From positions 1,805,501-1,869,500 of the forward strand of contig NZ_JTDN01000001.1 in assembly GCF_000802385.1 (NCBI RefSeq): a DNA stretch of 64,000 nucleotides. The letters run 5' to 3'. The stretch comes from Croceibacterium mercuriale. Lineage in GTDB: Bacteria > Pseudomonadota > Alphaproteobacteria > Sphingomonadales > Sphingomonadaceae. Within the stretch, counting starts at the first letter, position 1. Each line of letters begins with the position of its first letter. Shown here in pieces: positions 1 through 7,843 of the stretch. The notes beneath the pieces were generated by a model. That model did not search any database. It saw only the letters and a list, made by a program, of their open reading frames with translations, and had not been told where the DNA came from. A program made the position numbers and the translations under genes.

Positions 1-68
1 GGCGTTTCCTGCGGGGCCGGCGTCTCCTGCGTCCCCGGCAGCAGCAGCTTGCCAAGCCGCGTGCTCAC
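1..68 (-). CDS. 5' end of an unidentified CDS, cut by the window edge
   Basis: On the minus strand a GTG codon at 68-66 overlaps the metC stop codon (67-65) in a GTGA arrangement, and the frame stays open to the window edge. It begins VSTRLGKLLLPGTQETPAPQ. This is the same coupling used by sseA/metC just upstream, so it looks like the third gene of that operon. Too little is visible to name it. Confidence 0.35.
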   Translation of the reverse strand, partial: MSTRLGKLLLPGTQETPAPQET

Positions 69-1270
69 GCCCGGTCCATCGCGTCAAGCGCCTGCTGCAG
101 GTCGGCGATCAGGTCGGCGGGATCCTCCAGCCCGATGGCGAGGCGCACGCCCAGCCGGTCCTCCGCCGCCCACCCGGCCTTGGGCCAGATGCTGCTGGTG
201 CGGATCCGCTGCGGATCGACCGGGATCGCCAGGCTTTCGAACCCGCCCCAGGAAAAGCCGATGCCGAACAGGCGCAGGGCATCGATCAGCCGGGCCCGGT
301 CGCCCACGCTGCGGCCGCGCAGCACGAAGGAGAACAGGCCGCAGCCGCCGGTGAAATCGCGAAGCCACAGCTCGTGGCCCGGCGCCCCCGGCAACATGGG
401 GCACAGCACATGCGCCACCTGCGCCTGTCCCTGCAGCCACTGCGCCACCGCCAGCGCGCTGGCTGTCTGCCGTTCCAGCCGCAGGCCCAGCGTGCGCAGG
501 CCGCGCAGCGCCAGCGCCGCATCGTCCGGGCTGACCACCTGGCCCAGCAATTGCGCGCGCTCCCGCAGCCGGCCATGGACCTCGCCGCTGGCGGTGACCG
601 CGCCCAGCATCAGGTCCGAATGGCCGCCGACATGCTTGGTCAGTGCCAGCACGCTGACATCCACACCATGGGCCAGTGCAGCGAAGCCGGTCGGCCCGGC
701 CCAGGTATTGTCCAGCACGCTGATCGCACCATGCTGCAGAGCGATGGCAGCCAGCGCCGGCACGTCGCACACCTCCATCGTCAGGCTGCCGGGACTTTCC
801 AGCAGCACAACGCGGGTGCGCGGGCAGAAGGCGGCGCGGTAAGCCTCAAGGTCGAGCGGATCGAACCAGCGCGTCTCGATCCCCAGCGGCGCCAGCAGCT
901 TTTCCGCCAGGGCACGGCTCGGCTCATAGGCGTTGTCGCTCATCAGCAGCACGTCGCCCGCATCCAGCAGGCCGAGCAGCGCGCCACTGATCGCGGCCAG
1001 GCCGCTGGGATAGAGCAGCGTGCCGGTCGCGCCCGGCTCCAGCCCGGTCAGCGCGTCGCACAGCGCCCACTGCGTGGGCGTGCCGCGCCGGCCGTAATAG
1101 AAGTGCCCGTCCGCATTCGGCCGTCCGGCAGCAAGGTCCGCACTGTCGGCATACAGATGCGTGGAGGCGCGCCAGACCGGCACGTTGACCACCGGCCCGG
1201 TCCATTCCGGACGGCGGCCGGCACTGACCAGCCGGGTCCCGGGGCCGCAATCGTCGGGCGTGTCGCTCAT
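65..1270 (-). CDS. metC: Cystathionine beta-lyase (PLP-dependent trans-sulfuration enzyme)
   Basis: A cytoplasmic PLP enzyme of 401 residues in the Cys/Met-metabolism family; the expected reaction is cleavage of cystathionine to homocysteine, pyruvate and ammonia. The N-terminal YYGRRGTPT (about 58-66) is the substrate and PLP-phosphate region of the MetC branch. LALTKHVGGHSD carries the Schiff-base lysine near residue 212, and SVLDNTW holds the Asp that pairs with the PLP ring nitrogen. The start at 1270 is chosen because ATG overlaps the sseA stop (ATGA); a longer reading from 1306 would run into sseA. Related lyases such as MetB or MetZ are possible, but the YYGRRGTPT motif favours MetC. 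Confidence 0.88.
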   Translation of the reverse strand: MSDTPDDCGPGTRLVSAGRRPEWTGPVVNVPVWRASTHLYADSADLAAGRPNADGHFYYGRRGTPTQWALCDALTGLEPGATGTLLYPSGLAAISGALLGLLDAGDVLLMSDNAYEPSRALAEKLLAPLGIETRWFDPLDLEAYRAAFCPRTRVVLLESPGSLTMEVCDVPALAAIALQHGAISVLDNTWAGPTGFAALAHGVDVSVLALTKHVGGHSDLMLGAVTASGEVHGRLRERAQLLGQVVSPDDAALALRGLRTLGLRLERQTASALAVAQWLQGQAQVAHVLCPMLPGAPGHELWLRDFTGGCGLFSFVLRGRSVGDRARLIDALRLFGIGFSWGGFESLAIPVDPQRIRTSSIWPKAGWAAEDRLGVRLAIGLEDPADLIADLQQALDAMDRA

Positions 1271-2106
1271 CCGACGGCCTTGGGTGTGCCCGGATCCGCG
1301 CCCCACTCGCTCCAGCTGCCATCATACAGCGCGGTGTCGGTCTTGCCTGCCAGCCGCATGGCGAACAGCAGCACCGCCGCCGTCACCCCGCTGCCGCAGG
1401 TGGTGACCACCGGGCGCGCCCAGTCGATGCCCGCCGCATCGAACGCCGTCCGCAGATCGGCCGGCGGCAGGAAGGTGCCGTCAGGCGCGAACATGGCCTT
1501 GTAGGGCAGGTTCAGCGAGCCGGGGATGTGCCCGCCGGCAAGCTGCGGGTTCGCCTCCGGCTCCTCCGCCATGAAGCGGGCGCGGCTGCGGGCGTCCAGC
1601 ACCTGCTCGGCACCACTCTCCAGATTGGCCAGCAGGTCCGCCTTGCCGCGCACCGCCATGGCCCCGGGCTGCGGTCGCCAGTCCCCGGCGGGCTCTGCCG
1701 CATGGGTGCCGCTTTCCAGCGGACGCCCTTCGGCGCGCCACTTGGCCAAGCCGCCATCCAGGATCGCCACCTCGTCAAAGCCGTGCTGGCGGAAGATGAA
1801 CCAGGCCCGCGCGGCGGTGCGGATGTCGCTGTCATCATACAGCACCACCCGCGTGCCCGCGCCGATGCCCAGCCCGGCCACCCGGGCCGCGAACTGGTCG
1901 CCCGTCGGCAAGGCCGCCGGCACCGGGCTTTCCCGGTCCGTCAGGCTGGCAAGGTCAAGGAATTGCGCGCCGGGAACATGCGCGCTGGCGAACTCGGCGG
2001 CAGGATCGCGGCCGGCAGCGGGCAGATGGGCGGAGGCGTCCAGCACCACCAGCGCGGGATCACCCGCCTGCTGCGCCAGCCAAGCGGTGGAAACAAGTTC
2101 GTTCAT
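1267..2106 (-). CDS. sseA: 3-mercaptopyruvate sulfurtransferase (tandem rhodanese)
   Basis: A protein of 279 residues with two rhodanese domains: an inactive N-terminal one (about 5-130) and a catalytic C-terminal one (about 150-275). The active-site loop is TTCGSGVTAA with the persulfide-forming Cys near residue 237. The CGSGVTA form of the loop is typical of mercaptopyruvate sulfurtransferases rather than thiosulfate sulfurtransferases. It moves sulfur from 3-mercaptopyruvate to thiol acceptors in the cytoplasm. It is translationally coupled to metC by a 4-bp overlap, so both genes serve sulfur amino-acid metabolism. Confidence 0.9.
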   Translation of the reverse strand: MNELVSTAWLAQQAGDPALVVLDASAHLPAAGRDPAAEFASAHVPGAQFLDLASLTDRESPVPAALPTGDQFAARVAGLGIGAGTRVVLYDDSDIRTAARAWFIFRQHGFDEVAILDGGLAKWRAEGRPLESGTHAAEPAGDWRPQPGAMAVRGKADLLANLESGAEQVLDARSRARFMAEEPEANPQLAGGHIPGSLNLPYKAMFAPDGTFLPPADLRTAFDAAGIDWARPVVTTCGSGVTAAVLLFAMRLAGKTDTALYDGSWSEWGADPGTPKAVG

Positions 2107-2147
2107 GCCTGCAATGCGTAGCGAAGCGGGCGATGCCGGTAAACCGT

Positions 2148-3293
2148 TCAGCCCAGCACCCGCGCCAGCAACGGGGTGATCACGCGCGGTCCGGCATCCA
2201 GCAGCACCGGCTGCACCTGCCCGCCCTGCCCCGGGGGGCCGACCAGCGCGGTCAGCGTGCGGCGGCCCTGCCCCTCCGTCTCCAGCGCCAGCCGCAGCAG
2301 CGGCACCAGCAGGTTGCTGCGCCCCTGCCGGATGGCATTGACCTGCGCCAGGGGCAGGCGGACCTCGCCCCGGATCGTGCGTGCCTCCTCCGACAGGTCG
2401 GGCAGTCGTGCGATCATCGGGGCATCTGCTGCCGGCCCGCCCAGTTGTTCCTCCTGCGACAAAGCACCGTGCGCCGCGATCAGGTCGCCATGCAAGGTCA
2501 CGCCGGTCAGCGGCGTGGCGCCCGCATGGCGCAGGGTCAGCTGGAAGGTCAGCGTGGCGTTCATCAGCGACAGGCTGAGCCGCTCCGCCACGATATGCAG
2601 CTCTACCTCGGCGAGCCCTGCGGCGGGGTGGGCCGCAGAGGTGGGCACAATCCGTGGCGCTGGCGGTGGAACGGGTGTGCGCACAGGCACGGGCAACGGG
2701 GTGGGCGGCACAGGTGCGGCCTGCTCCGGCTCGGCCGTGCGCCGGCGGCGCAGGACCAGCAACACCGCGCCGCCTGCCAGCAGGCCGGCAACCGCCGCCC
2801 AGCCGAGCCAGGTCACACCGCCCTCGTCCTCCGGCGTCGCAGGTGGCGGCGTCGCCGCTGCGGGTCCTGGCTGCGGTGCAATCGTGCTGTCGGGCACAGG
2901 CGTTGCGGGCGGGGCTGTGTCAGTTTCGGCCGTGGGCACGGCGGCGGATGACGGCTCTGCCGTGGGTGCAGGCTGAGGTGCCGAGCGCGTCGGAGCAGGC
3001 ACTGGCGCGGGACGAGAGCCTTGCGTCGGCGCCGGCGTAGCGGCTGGCGGCACCACCAGCGGTGGCGGCTGGACGGCGGGCTGGCTGCTCGGTGCCGGGG
3101 TTGGTGTCGGCGTCGCGCGGCTCTGCGGCACATCGGGGGCGACCGGACCGACCCGGTCCCGCTGCGGGGTGGCGGTCGGTGTCGAGGGCGGCAGGCGGAA
3201 ATCCGGCAAGGCTACTCCAGCCAGCGCCGTGCCATGCAGCGATGCTGCGCCCACCCAAGCTGCGGCACCTGCCGCTATCCTGCCCCTGACCAT
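2148..3293 (-). CDS. Proline/threonine-rich single-pass membrane protein
   Basis: I do not recognise a named family. From the ATG at 3293 the product has 381 residues. It has a cleavable-looking signal peptide (about 1-25, ending HGTALA), a low-complexity Pro/Thr/Ala-rich stretch (about 36-155), one hydrophobic helix (WLGWAAVAGLLAGGAVLLVL, about 162-181) followed by RRRRT as stop-transfer, and a globular C-terminal domain of about 180 residues. The predicted topology puts the proline-rich part in the periplasm and the C-terminal domain in the cytoplasm. It is transcribed toward sseA, 41 bp away, so it may be the first gene of that operon. Longer in-frame starts upstream encode Arg/Cys-rich residues and would overlap queF; I left them out. 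Confidence 0.7.
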   Translation of the reverse strand: MVRGRIAAGAAAWVGAASLHGTALAGVALPDFRLPPSTPTATPQRDRVGPVAPDVPQSRATPTPTPAPSSQPAVQPPPLVVPPAATPAPTQGSRPAPVPAPTRSAPQPAPTAEPSSAAVPTAETDTAPPATPVPDSTIAPQPGPAAATPPPATPEDEGGVTWLGWAAVAGLLAGGAVLLVLRRRRTAEPEQAAPVPPTPLPVPVRTPVPPPAPRIVPTSAAHPAAGLAEVELHIVAERLSLSLMNATLTFQLTLRHAGATPLTGVTLHGDLIAAHGALSQEEQLGGPAADAPMIARLPDLSEEARTIRGEVRLPLAQVNAIRQGRSNLLVPLLRLALETEGQGRRTLTALVGPPGQGGQVQPVLLDAGPRVITPLLARVLG

Positions 3294-3381
3294 GCCTGCC
3301 GCTTGCCCGGTTTTGCTGAACAGCCTGTGAACTGCGCACGCACCTCTTGCGATGCCCGGCCAACGGAGGCAGGGGCGCGGC

Positions 3382-3831
3382 ATGAGCGAACCCCTATTCC
3401 TTGGCCAGACGACGCCCCTCCCCACCTCCCCGGAAGAGGCCCGGCTCGACTACGTGCCCAACCCGCGCAAGGCGGAACTGTTCTGCGTGCGCTTTGCGGC
3501 GCCGGAGTTCACCAGCCTGTGCCCGGTGACCGGACAGCCCGATTTCGCCCATCTGGTGATCGATTATGCGCCGGGCGAGACGATCGTGGAGTCGAAAAGC
3601 CTCAAGCTGTTCCTGGGTGCATTCCGCAATCATTGCGGCTTCCACGAGGATGTGACCGTGGGCATCGGCCGACGCCTGTTCGACGAGATGCAACCGCAAT
3701 GGCTGCGCATCGGCGGTTACTGGTATCCGCGCGGCGGCATACCGATCGACGTATTCTGGCAAAGCGGCAGTCCCCCGGCCGGATTGTGGCTGCCCGATCA
3801 GGGCGTCGCTCCATATCGCGGCCGGGGCTGA
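3382..3831 (+). CDS. queF: NADPH-dependent 7-cyano-7-deazaguanine reductase
   Basis: Reduces the nitrile preQ0 to the amine preQ1 in queuosine biosynthesis for tRNA wobble modification. The protein has 149 residues and belongs to the short, single-domain (YkvM-type) QueF class. Visible motifs are [14 protein letters not shown], with the thioimide-forming Cys near 47 and the catalytic Asp near 54, and [10 protein letters not shown], the QueF family signature (about 69-78), with the substrate-binding Glu. GGAGG at 3365-3369 supports the ATG at 3382 over an in-frame ATG at 3352. It is divergent from the proline-rich membrane protein and appears to be transcribed alone. Confidence 0.94.
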   Translation: MSEPLFLGQTTPLPTSPEEARLDYVPNPRKAELFCVRFAAPEFTSLCPVTGQPDFAHLVIDYAPGETIVESKSLKLFLGAFRNHCGFHEDVTVGIGRRLFDEMQPQWLRIGGYWYPRGGIPIDVFWQSGSPPAGLWLPDQGVAPYRGRG

Positions 3832-3839
3832 CGCGAAGG

Positions 3840-3968
3840 TCAGATTTCCTTTTCGACTTCGCGGCTGGCGGACTGGATGTCCTCGCCCGCGCCGGAAACG
3901 GTATTGCAGGCGGTGGTTGCCAGGGTCAGGACGGCCAGGGTCGAAAGCGTGATGGCGCGCAGGGTCAT
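3840..3968 (-). CDS. Entericidin A/B family small lipoprotein
   Basis: A 42-residue gene that simple length cut-offs miss. The sequence starts MTLRAITLSTLAVLTLATTA, a lipoprotein signal peptide, with the lipidated Cys at residue 21, followed by NTVSGAGEDIQSASREVE. The CNTVxGAGxDIQSA core is diagnostic of the entericidin/EcnAB family, small envelope lipoproteins linked to stationary phase and osmotic stress. A perfect EcfG-type promoter lies 36-60 bp upstream, which fits general-stress control. No second entericidin gene is visible beside it. Confidence 0.9.
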   Translation of the reverse strand: MTLRAITLSTLAVLTLATTACNTVSGAGEDIQSASREVEKEI

Positions 3969-4003
3969 GGGTAGTCTCCCGAAGAGAGTTGCTGTGTCCT
4001 GCC

Positions 4004-4028
4004 AACGCCGACCTTGTTGCAGCGTTCC
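4004..4028 (-). promoter_or_regulatory. EcfG-type general stress promoter of the entericidin gene
   Basis: On the minus strand GGAAC (4028-4024) and CGTT (4007-4004) are separated by exactly 16 bp. This matches the consensus GGAAC-N16/17-CGTT bound by the alphaproteobacterial extracytoplasmic sigma factor EcfG. The -10 element lies 35 bp before the entericidin start codon. Confidence 0.75.
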
Positions 4029-4071
4029 CTGCCGGACTTCCGCGACCGGAGCGTGCGCGACGAGGGGGAGA

Positions 4072-4147
<76 letters not shown>

Positions 4148-4169
4148 CCAATGCGCGCCGCCTGATGCC

Positions 4170-5051
4170 TCAGGCCGCACCGAAGGTCCAGCCCTCCGTT
4201 GCGGCCACTTCCGCAGTCATCGCGGCCGGATGCCACAGGGTTTCGCGATCCGCCGCCAGCCGCAGCCAGACGGCGGCGAGCAGCGCATCGGCGGCGTGGT
4301 CGGTGATCGCGCCGGTTCCGGGCACAGGCAGGCTGCCCAGAACCGCCAGCGCATCGTTCAGCGCCGCCATGTCGCGCATCTTCGCCCGTCCGGCACTGCG
4401 CCCGCCTTCGATCGCGGGAATGGCGGTGTAGATCTCCACCACCACCGATCCCGCGGGCGGCAGCGGATCGACCGGCCACACCGGCAGCCGCCCTGCCAGC
4501 CGGTGCAACAACCGCATGCCGGTCAGGCTGGACTTGCCGACCTGCGCAGCGCCGACCAGGTTGAAGTTGGAGGTCGGCCGGCAGCCGGGGAAGGTGGCCT
4601 GCGCACCCTCCGTCATGCGCAGCCGGCCACGGCGGTGATCGCTTCCGGGCAGGTGGAACAGGTCGCCTTCCCGCCCGCCATGACGGCGGAAGTGGCGGCT
4701 CGCCTCCGGATGATCGACGAAGCTGCCGACGCCCAGGTGCGGATCAGCAGAACACAGTTGCTCCACCAGCGCCCACAACGCGCGGGCATCGGGCGGGCTG
4801 TCGGGCCAGCCGGGAAAGAACGCGCCGCAATCGGCATGCGGCAGCGACAGGCCGAGATCGAGGCCGACCAGCGTGTCGGCCGGCATGTCCGTCAGCAGCC
4901 AGTCCAGCACCTCGGCCCGCGACCAGACATGGCCCGGGCGGACCAGCACCGGGGCGTCTGCCGCCTTGCACAGTGCCACTGCGATGCCGCGCTGTCGTTC
5001 GCCGGCGGCGCCGGACCAGTCGATCGCGGCGAAGTGGCGGAAGCGGGTCAT
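4170..5051 (-). CDS. DUF429-like protein (predicted RNase H-fold)
   Basis: A 293-residue cytoplasmic protein that opens with HFAAIDWSGA and later has LVGLDLGLSLPH. Acidic residues at the ends of such beta strands are typical of DUF429 and other RNase H-fold proteins, so I place it there tentatively. SVVVEIYTAIPAIEG and ITDHAADALLAAVWLR also fit that family, where ExYP-like and DxxDA-like motifs recur. Function is unknown. The start at 5051 overlaps the rarA stop (ATGA), so it is translated from the rarA transcript, which hints at a DNA-maintenance role without proving one. Confidence 0.65.
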   Translation of the reverse strand: MTRFRHFAAIDWSGAAGERQRGIAVALCKAADAPVLVRPGHVWSRAEVLDWLLTDMPADTLVGLDLGLSLPHADCGAFFPGWPDSPPDARALWALVEQLCSADPHLGVGSFVDHPEASRHFRRHGGREGDLFHLPGSDHRRGRLRMTEGAQATFPGCRPTSNFNLVGAAQVGKSSLTGMRLLHRLAGRLPVWPVDPLPPAGSVVVEIYTAIPAIEGGRSAGRAKMRDMAALNDALAVLGSLPVPGTGAITDHAADALLAAVWLRLAADRETLWHPAAMTAEVAATEGWTFGAA

Positions 5052-6364
5052 TCCCGCTGCAACTCCTCCCGCCGGCGGCTCCACCAGGCCAGCCGTTCCT
5101 TCACCTGCCGCTCGAACCCGCGTTCCACGGGCCGGTAGAACTCCTGCCGTTCCATGCCCTCCGGCCAGTAATCCGCGCCGGAAAAGCCGTCGGTGGCGTC
5201 ATGGTCGTAGGCATAATCCCTGCCGTAGCCGATGTCCTTCATCAGCTTGGTCGGTGCGTTCAGGATGGAGGGCGGCGGCGACAGGCTGCCGGTCTCCCGC
5301 GCCGACTTCCATGCGGCCTTCATCGCGGCATAGGCGGCGTTCGACTTGGGCGCGGTGGCGCAATAGAGGCAGGCCTGCACGATCGCCAGCTCCCCCTCGG
5401 GTGACCCCAGGAATTGGTACGTCTCCCGCGCAGCGGTGCATTGCAGCAGCGCCTGCGGATCGGCCAGGCCGATATCCTCCACCGCGAAACGGGTAATGCG
5501 GCGCAAGACATAGAGCGGCTCTTCCCCCGCCGTCAGCATCCGCGCGAGATAATAGAGAGCAGCCTGGGGATCCGACCCGCGCAAGCTCTTGTGGAGTGCG
5601 GAAATGAGATTGTAGTGCCCGTCGCGGTCCTTGTCATACACCGCCACCCGCCGCTGCAGGAAGGCGCCCAGCGCCGCCGGATCCAGTGGCGCCGGCAACT
5701 GCGCGGCATAGAGCGTCTCCGCCTGATTGAGCAGGAAGCGGCCATCACCGTCCGCGCTGGCGATCAAGGCATCGCGTGCCTCCGGCGTCAGCGGCAGCGG
5801 ACCTTCCAGCACCTCCGCCCGGTCCAGCAGCCGGCCCAGCGCGTCGGCGCCTAGGCGATGCAGGATCAGCACCTGCGCCCGGCTCAGCAGCGCGGCGTTC
5901 AGCTCGAAGCTGGGGTTCTCCGTCGTGGCCCCGACCAGCGTGACGGTGCCCGACTCGACAAAGGGCAGGAAGCCATCCTGCTGCGCGCGGTTGAAGCGGT
6001 GGATCTCATCCACGAACAGCAGCGTGCGCTGCCCGGCGGCACGGGCCCGGTCGGCTTCCGCAAAGGCCTTCTTCAGGTCGGCCACGCCGGAGAACACCGC
6101 GCTTACCGCGTGGTAGCGCATGTCGGTGGCAGCGGCGAGCAGGCGGGCGATGCTGGTCTTGCCGGTGCCGGGCGGGCCCCACAGGATCAGGCTGGCCAGG
6201 CGTCCCGCCGCGACCATGCGGCCAATTGGTCCCTCCGCCCCGGTCAGATGCTCCTGCCCGATCACCTCGCCCAGGTCACGCGGCCGCAGGCGATCCGCCA
6301 GCGGGGCGTCGGCAGCGGGCTGGTCGGTCGCGGGTGGCGGGTCGGCGGGGAAAAGGTCGGTCAT
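5048..6364 (-). CDS. rarA: Replication-associated recombination protein A (AAA+ ATPase)
   Basis: An AAA+ ATPase of the RarA/MgsA/WRNIP1 family, related to clamp loaders and RuvB, that acts at stalled replication forks. It has 438 residues. Walker A is GPPGTGKT (about 63-70), Walker B is LLFVDEIHRF (about 115-124), and VGATTENPSFELN follows as the sensor 1 region. The C-terminal half (YDKDRDGHYNLISALHKS, then SDPQAALYYLARML) is the RarA tetramerisation and helical region. The next gene downstream overlaps it by 4 bp. Length and motifs are standard, with nothing odd. Confidence 0.93.
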   Translation of the reverse strand: MTDLFPADPPPATDQPAADAPLADRLRPRDLGEVIGQEHLTGAEGPIGRMVAAGRLASLILWGPPGTGKTSIARLLAAATDMRYHAVSAVFSGVADLKKAFAEADRARAAGQRTLLFVDEIHRFNRAQQDGFLPFVESGTVTLVGATTENPSFELNAALLSRAQVLILHRLGADALGRLLDRAEVLEGPLPLTPEARDALIASADGDGRFLLNQAETLYAAQLPAPLDPAALGAFLQRRVAVYDKDRDGHYNLISALHKSLRGSDPQAALYYLARMLTAGEEPLYVLRRITRFAVEDIGLADPQALLQCTAARETYQFLGSPEGELAIVQACLYCATAPKSNAAYAAMKAAWKSARETGSLSPPPSILNAPTKLMKDIGYGRDYAYDHDATDGFSGADYWPEGMERQEFYRPVERGFERQVKERLAWWSRRREELQRE

Positions 6365-6430
6365 CGGGGTGGCATATAGGAGGGTTGCGACGAACGGCGT
6401 AGATGTTGCGGATGAGAACCCGGGCCCGGA

Positions 6431-7843
6431 TCAAGGCGTTGCCGTAATCGCCAGCGCCATATCTGCCACGAAGGGCGTCGTCTCATACCGCAGTTCTCCG
6501 TCGCGCACCGCCTGTTCCGACACCCGCACGACCGCACCGCCCGTCGTGTCCCACTCGGTCACCTGCACGGCGCCATCCGCCATCGGCAGGGTCAGCACCG
6601 CCGGTCGGGCCGGCACGTCGCGGCGCATGCGCCCATCCTCCGCCAGCGAGCGCGCGCGCAGCAGCCAGGCGATCGCCTGGCGCTTGTCACCACAGGCGAA
6701 CAGGTGGTGGCCCTTCGCCGCGCCTTCGACGCAGACATTGCGACGGCGGAAGCTGCGCCAGTCGATCAGCGGCAGGAAGCCGGTCATCGCCCGTTGCACC
6801 ACGCGCATGCCGGGCGTCAGCACATGCGGGTGGCGGTTCGGCCAGCGCATGCCGCCCCCGGCCCCGCCCGATGCCAGATGCGCCCAAGACATATGGCGGA
6901 AATACTCATCGTCGAACGGCTCCGGCAGGGTGACCCGCCGATCCTTGAAACTGTGGATCGGCCCATGCTCGGTATCCAAGAACGGGCGCCCGTCAGTGAT
7001 CTCCGCCAGGCACTCGCGCACGATCTCGCCCATGGCGCGGGCGGGCGCGACGGTGTTGCGCGGATCGTCGATCGAACGTTCGCGGTAGATATGGATCGTC
7101 GCGAAATCGAGCGCGGGGTGACGGAAGATCGGTTCCTGCAAGGGCTGGTCCGGCTTCCAGCGCAGTTCCGGCCCGTAGATCGATACGGTCTGCAGGTGGC
7201 TCCGCCCATGCAGCTCCTGCTCGCGCATCCGCACATGCCGGGACAGGTCGTCGATTACTTCGCCGAAACAGCTGGCATCGTCACGTGCATGGGCCGGGTG
7301 GATCTCGTTCCACAGGTCCCATGCAAACAACGCGCCCGATCCGCCCCAGCGGCTGATCGCGAAGTCCAGCCTCGCCTTAACCGCCACACGTGTCTCGGCG
7401 GACAGCAGTGCCTCGCGCATGGTGGCGAGCGGCCCGCCATTGGCCACGTTCCAGGGGTGCTGTTTCCAGCGCATCCACATCCAGAACGTGTCGAGCGGGG
7501 TCAGCAGGATGTACAGTCCGACCTTCTCGCACAGGGCGAACAGGTCGTCCCACACCTGCACCATCGCAGGCACGAAGCGCCCGGCAGGCTTCTCCAGGAA
7601 GCGGTGCCGCCCGCGGGCGTCCTCCAGCATCAGGCGCAGGCAGGTGACGCCATTGGCCTTCAGCCAGCGGAGATGGCGCTCCACCGCCGGCAGGTCGCGC
7701 CGGCGGAACAGGGGCGCCAGTTCCGGCCAGTCGATGGAGTCATTCTGCCCGACCGGGTGCCACGACGCACCCGTTTGGTCCTGGAAATAGGGGGCACCTG
7801 CCGCGACCTCGATCCACGGCAGGCCCGGCGGCGCTCCTGTCAC
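6431..7843 (-). CDS. GH5-like glycoside hydrolase (cellulase/mannanase superfamily)
   Basis: A 470-residue (beta/alpha)8-barrel type protein. LFAWDLWNEIHPAH holds the Asn-Glu pair of clan GH-A with the acid/base Glu near 180. FLDTEHGPIHSF supplies a second strand-end Glu near 292 as likely nucleophile, and FATIHIYRE fits barrel strand 6. The exact GH family (5, 2-like or other clan A) cannot be settled by eye. No signal peptide is visible, so it may act in the cytoplasm or leave by another route. It overlaps the upstream glycosyltransferase-mutase gene by 4 bp (ATGA), which suggests a substrate related to the glycan made by that enzyme, possibly one containing galactofuranose. Confidence 0.72.
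   Translation of the reverse strand: MTGAPPGLPWIEVAAGAPYFQDQTGASWHPVGQNDSIDWPELAPLFRRRDLPAVERHLRWLKANGVTCLRLMLEDARGRHRFLEKPAGRFVPAMVQVWDDLFALCEKVGLYILLTPLDTFWMWMRWKQHPWNVANGGPLATMREALLSAETRVAVKARLDFAISRWGGSGALFAWDLWNEIHPAHARDDASCFGEVIDDLSRHVRMREQELHGRSHLQTVSIYGPELRWKPDQPLQEPIFRHPALDFATIHIYRERSIDDPRNTVAPARAMGEIVRECLAEITDGRPFLDTEHGPIHSFKDRRVTLPEPFDDEYFRHMSWAHLASGGAGGGMRWPNRHPHVLTPGMRVVQRAMTGFLPLIDWRSFRRRNVCVEGAAKGHHLFACGDKRQAIAWLLRARSLAEDGRMRRDVPARPAVLTLPMADGAVQVTEWDTTGGAVVRVSEQAVRDGELRYETTPFVADMALAITATP

Noticed and set aside
374-1504. Long open frames antisense to confirmed genes (here to metC; many others throughout)
   Set aside because: High-GC coding DNA leaves antisense frames open; these are rich in Arg, Gln and His and lack domains.
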